Shown piece after piece: positions 13,440-16,184 of a stretch of DNA of 16,184 bases. The notes beneath the pieces were generated by a model. It saw nothing but the letters and a program-made list of their open reading frames with translations, made no database searches and was not told the origin of the DNA. The DNA lies in contig CAYYQC010000023.1 in assembly GCA_964473715.1 (NCBI GenBank), forward strand, positions 1 to 16,184, written 5' to 3'. Numbering within the stretch: the first letter of the stretch is position 1; each line of letters opens with the position of its first letter. This stretch comes from 2-12-FULL-41-16 sp964473715. Lineage in GTDB: Bacteria; Patescibacteriota; Patescibacteriia; Magasanikbacterales; UBA922. Position numbers and translations under genes: made by a program.

Positions 13440-14017
13440 ATGTTAATGAACAAAATTGAATTTTACTTAATGAATAATCCACTGCGTGGTTTGATTCAAG
13501 ATAAGCTGGAAGTTAAACGCCTGAGAACATTATCCAATCTCCCGACTGGAAAATTAGTGCTAGAGATTGGCTGTGGTAACGGCCGCGGAACAAAACTTAT
13601 TAAAAAATATGTTGCGCCACCCAGACTTNNNNNNNNNNTGTAAAAGGTAACACTGATCCAAATGTACATTTTCAGGTAGGCGACGCATCTAAACTTAATT
13701 TTCCCGATAGTACCTTTGACGCAGTGGTTGACTTTGGAATTATCCACCACATACCAAACTGGCGTGACTGTCTCAAAGAATTGTACCGTGTGGTGAAACC
13801 AGGTGGTCAACTGATTCTTGAGGATTTGTCTGTTGAAACATTTTCTACGCCATTTGGTCGGTTGTTAAGAAAGTTGCTTGTTCACCCGTACCAAGACATG
13901 TTTACTCAGGCTGAATTTGTAAATGAACTGAAGGCGCTTGGTTTTATAGTTGAGACTGAAAAACAGTATTACCCAGGGCTGAAATACTTTGTGGTAATTG
14001 CCCGTAAACCAAGCTAA
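13440..14017 (+). CDS. Class I SAM-dependent methyltransferase, interrupted by an assembly gap
   Basis: The left part (from ATG 13440) holds SAM motif I, VLEIGCGNGRGT. The right part holds VGDASKLNFPDSTFDAVV, HHIPNW and LYRVVKPGGQLILED, the usual UbiE/Methyltransf_11 sequence. Ten Ns (13629-13638) stand between them and the two parts are in different frames. The missing piece should be about 15-20 residues carrying the acidic motif II; if the gene is intact, the true gap length must be 2 modulo 3. The substrate is unknown. The downstream part can be read in frame back to the gap, so this is an assembly problem, not clear decay. Confidence 0.8.
13629..13638. other. Assembly gap (10 N) inside the methyltransferase
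   Basis: A fixed run of ten Ns joins two contigs. The real length is unknown and, judging by the protein, probably about 45-60 bp. Confidence 0.95.
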
Positions 14018-14019
14018 TT

Positions 14020-14043
14020 ATTACCAAACAAAAAACCAGAGAG
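14020..14043 (+). repeat. Direct repeat, left copy (with 14590-14613)
   Basis: This 24-bp sequence recurs at 14590-14613 with one mismatch (C14025 versus A14595). It contains AAACAAAAAACCAGAGAG, one arm and the T-run (on the minus strand) of the terminator at 14036-14087. The two copies bracket the GC-rich gene. Confidence 0.75.
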
Positions 14044-14091
14044 AGCAGGAGTATTCTTAATAAAAATACTCTTGCTCGGCTCTCTGGTTTT
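14036..14091. terminator. Bidirectional terminator between convergent genes
   Basis: CCAGAGAG (14036-14043) pairs with CTCTCTGG (14080-14087). The stem continues through an inner pairing of GAGTATT with AATACTC. TTTT follows on the plus strand and, on the minus strand, TTTTTTGTTT. It would end both the methyltransferase and the minus-strand gene at 14140-14532. Confidence 0.75.
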
Positions 14092-14581
14092 GAGTGCCTT
14101 GCATCTGACGACTGGAAGCGCAAAGGCCTTCAACAGTCATTAGATCGTGGCATTCGCGTTCGCTTTTGGAGGCGGACGGCGTGCAGCACATATGCCTAGG
14201 GAGATAGTGAGTTGTATTAGTAACAACCCCATCATGCACAATACCTGGTAGTCCCAGAAATCGAAGCGGTAGCCCCATCCTGGAGCATAGACCCCCCAGA
14301 ATATAACGCCAAAGATGGCGACGCCACCGCCGACCGCCCATACAGAATGCGGCGCCCAGGTCTTCTTGACGAGCCAGCCGACTTGTCCCAGGATCATCTG
14401 GAACGAGAGATGAGTAGCGAGCAGGAATCCCGCCCGCAGGTCGACCTCGGTCTTACTGGCTGCCTGAACGTAGCCCGTGAGCCCCAGGACGATGACGATG
14501 AGCGCGAACATGAACCAGTTATAGCTCTTCATGGATATACTCCCGACGTACCTGTGGCACGTATGTTTGAGGCACTCAAAA
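14088..14581. repeat. Segment bounded by 12-bp inverted repeats
   Basis: TTTTGAGTGCCT (14088-14099) and AGGCACTCAAAA (14570-14581) are perfect inverted repeats enclosing the GC-rich gene. No short target duplication adjoins them. No transposase is inside. Confidence 0.55.
14140..14532 (-). CDS. GC-rich four-helix membrane protein, probably foreign
   Basis: This 130-aa protein has hydrophobic helices at about 5-22, 33-55, 64-81 and 96-115 and a short Ala/Pro/Asn tail. Start 14532 is chosen over 14649 because a Shine-Dalgarno-like GGGAG lies 8 bp before it and the sequence upstream of it is repeat DNA. GC is near 60 percent in three 60-bp lines I counted (14341-14520), against about 42 percent in a line of its neighbour (14701-14760). 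It is the only gene in the cargo half on the minus strand and nearly the only one with a visible ribosome-binding site. Inverted and direct repeats flank it. These point to recent acquisition. The function is not recognised. Confidence 0.6.
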   Translation of the reverse strand: MKSYNWFMFALIVIVLGLTGYVQAASKTEVDLRAGFLLATHLSFQMILGQVGWLVKKTWAPHSVWAVGGGVAIFGVIFWGVYAPGWGYRFDFWDYQVLCMMGLLLIQLTISLGICAARRPPPKANANATI

Positions 14582-14589
14582 TATACTAG

Positions 14590-14613
14590 ATTACAAAACA
14601 AAAAACCAGAGAG
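14590..14613 (+). repeat. Direct repeat, right copy (with 14020-14043)
   Basis: It matches 23 of 24 bases of the left copy. Here the sequence is only one arm of the terminator; the matching CTCTCTGG arm is absent. It therefore looks like a remnant left by duplication or insertion. Confidence 0.75.
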
Positions 14614-14684
14614 GGTATTAGAACCAGAACTGGAATTAAAAAATAACATGTGCTAGAGTTTACTCATTATTAAATTTAACTACT

Positions 14685-15005
14685 ATGGACTTTAAAGAAC
14701 TTTCTGACCGTGCCCTGAAAATCCGTGAGCAATACTCAGTTTTAGAAACTAAGAAATACGGCAAGCAGTGGTCACCGTCGCAGATTATGGCTGGGTTTGT
14801 GGGTGACGTTGGTGACCTTAGTAAGCTCACTATGGCTAAAGATGGTATCCGTGCCATTGATGATGTTGATGAAAAAATTGCCCACGAATTAGCTGACTGT
14901 CTTTGGTCTGTTCTGGTCCTTGCCAATAAATATAATGTGGACTTGGAAAAATCTTTCCTTGCTACTATGGACTTACTTGAAGAGAGAATTGCCAAGGAAC
15001 TATAA
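14685..15005 (+). CDS. MazG-like nucleotide pyrophosphohydrolase
   Basis: This 106-aa all-helical protein fits the single-domain MazG/iMazG type. VGDVGDLSKL (39-48) takes the place of the EExxE metal motif, with Asp in place of some Glu, and HELADCLWSVLVLA (67-80) gives the ExxD motif. Later comes NVDLEKSF. Such enzymes split NTPs or modified NTPs to NMP and PPi, as a house-cleaning step. The Glu-to-Asp changes make activity less certain. It begins a three-gene run with GNAT and Nudix proteins. Confidence 0.75.
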   Translation: MDFKELSDRALKIREQYSVLETKKYGKQWSPSQIMAGFVGDVGDLSKLTMAKDGIRAIDDVDEKIAHELADCLWSVLVLANKYNVDLEKSFLATMDLLEERIAKEL

Positions 15006-15025
15006 TCATTAGCGGTAAGTATTAT

Positions 15026-15484
15026 ATGAATTCACTAAAATTCAGACTCGCCACAGCTAAAGATCTCACAACTTTGGTAACCGTCAACATTGATGGGGCT
15101 GAGTCATACCGCGCAATCAATGTAAGAATGTTTAAAGATTTGGTGAAAACAAAACAAGTTCTTTGTGCCACTCAAGACGGACAAATGGTTGGGTTATTGT
15201 ACTGGCGCAATGATTTTCTTGGTCGCTTTAACCAGTGGTACTTAAAGCAAATTACTGTTTCCAAAAAGTACCGCAAGCAAGGTGTTGGTCTAAGTCTGCT
15301 AAAAGAATTCTTAGATTATGCTAAAAAGAAAAAAGTAGAGAAGGTTTTTGCTGACGTTCATAATGACAACTACGCTTCGCTCAATACCTGCCTAAACGCT
15401 GGTGGCCTAATTAGTGGCTATATTGAAGGGGTTGGCAAGACCAAAGGAAAAGATGAGAGGGTTATTTTTAGGTTTGAATTATAG
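15026..15484 (+). CDS. GNAT-family N-acetyltransferase
   Basis: This 152-aa protein has the GNAT fold order. Strand WYLKQITVSKKYR leads to the acetyl-CoA loop R83-K-Q-G-V-G88, a helix, then VFADVHNDNYASLNTCLNAGG, which is the usual substrate-side segment ending in a phenylalanine-poor GF-like turn. The substrate is unknown. It is 20 bp after the MazG-like gene and 9 bp before the Nudix gene. Confidence 0.85.
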   Translation: MNSLKFRLATAKDLTTLVTVNIDGAESYRAINVRMFKDLVKTKQVLCATQDGQMVGLLYWRNDFLGRFNQWYLKQITVSKKYRKQGVGLSLLKEFLDYAKKKKVEKVFADVHNDNYASLNTCLNAGGLISGYIEGVGKTKGKDERVIFRFEL

Positions 15485-15493
15485 TCTGCCGAT

Positions 15494-15904
15494 ATGCTTG
15501 AAGTACCAAATTGTTTTTACCGAACTAGCGTTAAAGCCTTAATTTTGGATGAACAAAAAAGATTTTTACTGGCCCGAGAAGACAATGGTTTTTGGGAATT
15601 ACCTGGTGGTGGCCTAGATTTTGGTGAAAATCCCCATGATTGCCTAGTTCGTGAATTACAAGAAGAAATGGGTTTGGAAGCGACATTTATTAACGACCAG
15701 CCTTCTTATTTTGTAACCACCCAACACACCAATGGGGTTTGGAAGGCAAATGTATTGTATGAAGTGAAACTCAAAGACCTTGACTTCACCCCTTCAAGTG
15801 AGTGTGTTGAGGTCAGATTTTTTACTCCCGAGACTGCGGCAAGTGAAAATTTGTTTCCTATTGTCAAAGAATTTGTGAAGGTCTATAGAGCAGAAAACCA
15901 TTGA
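15494..15904 (+). CDS. Nudix hydrolase
   Basis: This 136-aa protein carries a full Nudix box: G39-x5-E45-x7-R53-E54-L-x-E57-E58-x-G60-L (ELPGGGLDFGE to EEMGL). These enzymes hydrolyse nucleoside diphosphates linked to another group, such as oxidised dNTPs or NDP-sugars, with a divalent metal. The pairing with a MazG-like enzyme suggests nucleotide-pool cleaning. It is the last gene before the right attachment arm. Confidence 0.92.
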   Translation: MLEVPNCFYRTSVKALILDEQKRFLLAREDNGFWELPGGGLDFGENPHDCLVRELQEEMGLEATFINDQPSYFVTTQHTNGVWKANVLYEVKLKDLDFTPSSECVEVRFFTPETAASENLFPIVKEFVKVYRAENH

Positions 15905-16129
15905 TGCTGTTAATTATAAGACTGTTGCTTAATTTTGTGTACGTGGTATCATAAAACCAACCAAGTTTTATTCAAAACAAGCTTGTTGCAACACCCTAAA
16001 ACTAGGGTTTTCAACTGAACTAAAGGCAGCAGGGAACAGGTCATCTCTTTGTCACCACTAAAACACCAAAAAATCCCAATTTTCCTTTTATCTTAGCCAT
16101 AAAAGTGAAGAAAAGGGTATGGGTGTTTG
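15905..16129. promoter_or_regulatory. Right attachment arm, palindrome-rich, no gene
   Basis: It holds a series of symmetric sequences: ATAAAAC/GTTTTAT (15951-15957/15965-15971), which may also end the Nudix transcript, the perfect palindrome AACAAGCTTGTT (15976-15987), ACCCTA-AAAC-TAGGGT (15993-16008), and AAACACC/GGTGTTT (16061-16067/16122-16128), the last ending at the core. GGAACAGGTC at 16033-16042 repeats the left junction sequence 53-62. These are candidate recombinase or accessory-protein sites. Confidence 0.45.
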
Positions 16130-16139
16130 ATGGTAAGGA
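16130..16139 (+). repeat. attR core, direct repeat with 46-55
   Basis: The second copy of ATGGTAAGGA. To its left is element sequence (GTTTG); to its right is the tRNA 3' half. The core continues without interruption from ATGGT into AAGGA. That cannot come from the intron-split copy, so the target tRNA was intron-free. Confidence 0.75.
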
Positions 16140-16171
16140 CGAGGTCACCAGTTCAATCCTGGTCAGTAGCT
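16130..16171 (+). pseudogene. Displaced 3' half of the host tRNA-Thr(GGT)
   Basis: Bases 16135-16171 match the 3' exon of the intact gene (429-465) at 36 of 37 positions: anticodon-stem strand GGACG, T-arm ACCAG/CTGGT, acceptor strand CAGTAGC and discriminator T. No 5' half precedes it locally. It completes the half at 15-55. As a promoterless remnant it marks the right end of the element. Confidence 0.88.
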
Positions 16172-16184
16172 CTAGTAAATGCCC

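Noticed and set aside
14088..14581. Ordinary insertion sequence or MITE
   Set aside because: Inverted repeats are present, but there is no transposase, no adjacent short target duplication, and the outer direct repeat is 24 bp and part of a terminator.
14347..14589. 80-aa plus-strand frame inside the GC-rich segment
   Set aside because: It is antisense to the four-helix membrane protein, has a charged low-complexity composition and no start signals; GC-rich DNA favours such shadow frames.
14533..14649. Longer N-terminus of the GC-rich minus-strand protein
   Set aside because: It would be coded by the repeat and flanking AT-rich DNA. A ribosome-binding site supports 14532.
1..16184. CRISPR array
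   Set aside because: No regularly spaced repeats were seen anywhere; the repeats found are pairs only.

Overview
The window looks like one complete integrative element of about 16 kb, sitting in a bacterial tRNA-Thr(GGT) gene. Several features suggest a Patescibacteria/CPR-type bacterium, probably Parcubacteria-like: compact genes 0-20 bp apart, almost no Shine-Dalgarno sequences, AT-rich DNA, a small group I intron in a tRNA, and membrane-anchored DsbA/DsbB and SurA_N-type proteins. TGA works as a stop, so the code is standard. The host call is inference. A run of ten Ns at 13629-13638 shows this is a scaffold, probably metagenomic.

Ends. The 5' half of a tRNA-Thr gene (15-55) is cut in the anticodon loop. 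Its missing 3' half is found at the far right end (16130-16171). The two pieces share the 10-bp core ATGGTAAGGA, and joining them rebuilds a normal tRNA. Just inside the left end the element carries a second, complete tRNA-Thr gene (186-465). A 207-nt group I intron (222-428) splits it at exactly the place where the chromosomal copy was cut. The element therefore appears to break the host tRNA, supply a replacement, and mask the attachment core in that replacement with a self-splicing intron.

Mobility half (507-6623). A tyrosine recombinase follows the tRNA terminator directly. Next come a probable HEPN-domain protein and a minus-strand pair: a three-helix membrane protein and a papain-fold protein that lacks its catalytic Cys and is fused to a GNAT-like domain. 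A plus-strand run of small membrane or Cys-rich proteins follows, including a 46-aa gene that is easy to miss. The half ends with a zinc-ribbon protein and a second tyrosine recombinase of the same subfamily.

Cargo half (6797-15904), nearly all plus strand. It begins with an oxidative protein-folding operon: a Cys-containing membrane protein, anchored DsbA, a polytopic protein with a GCGACG motif, DsbB, a second DsbA and a SurA_N-type chaperone. A BcrC-like PAP2 phosphatase, two CDF-type cation transporters, a DUF3147 protein and a TauE/SafE anion exporter follow, then a SAM methyltransferase broken by the assembly gap. A small GC-rich minus-strand gene between repeats (14020-14613) looks like a later insertion. 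MazG-like, GNAT and Nudix genes come last, before a palindrome-rich right attachment arm.
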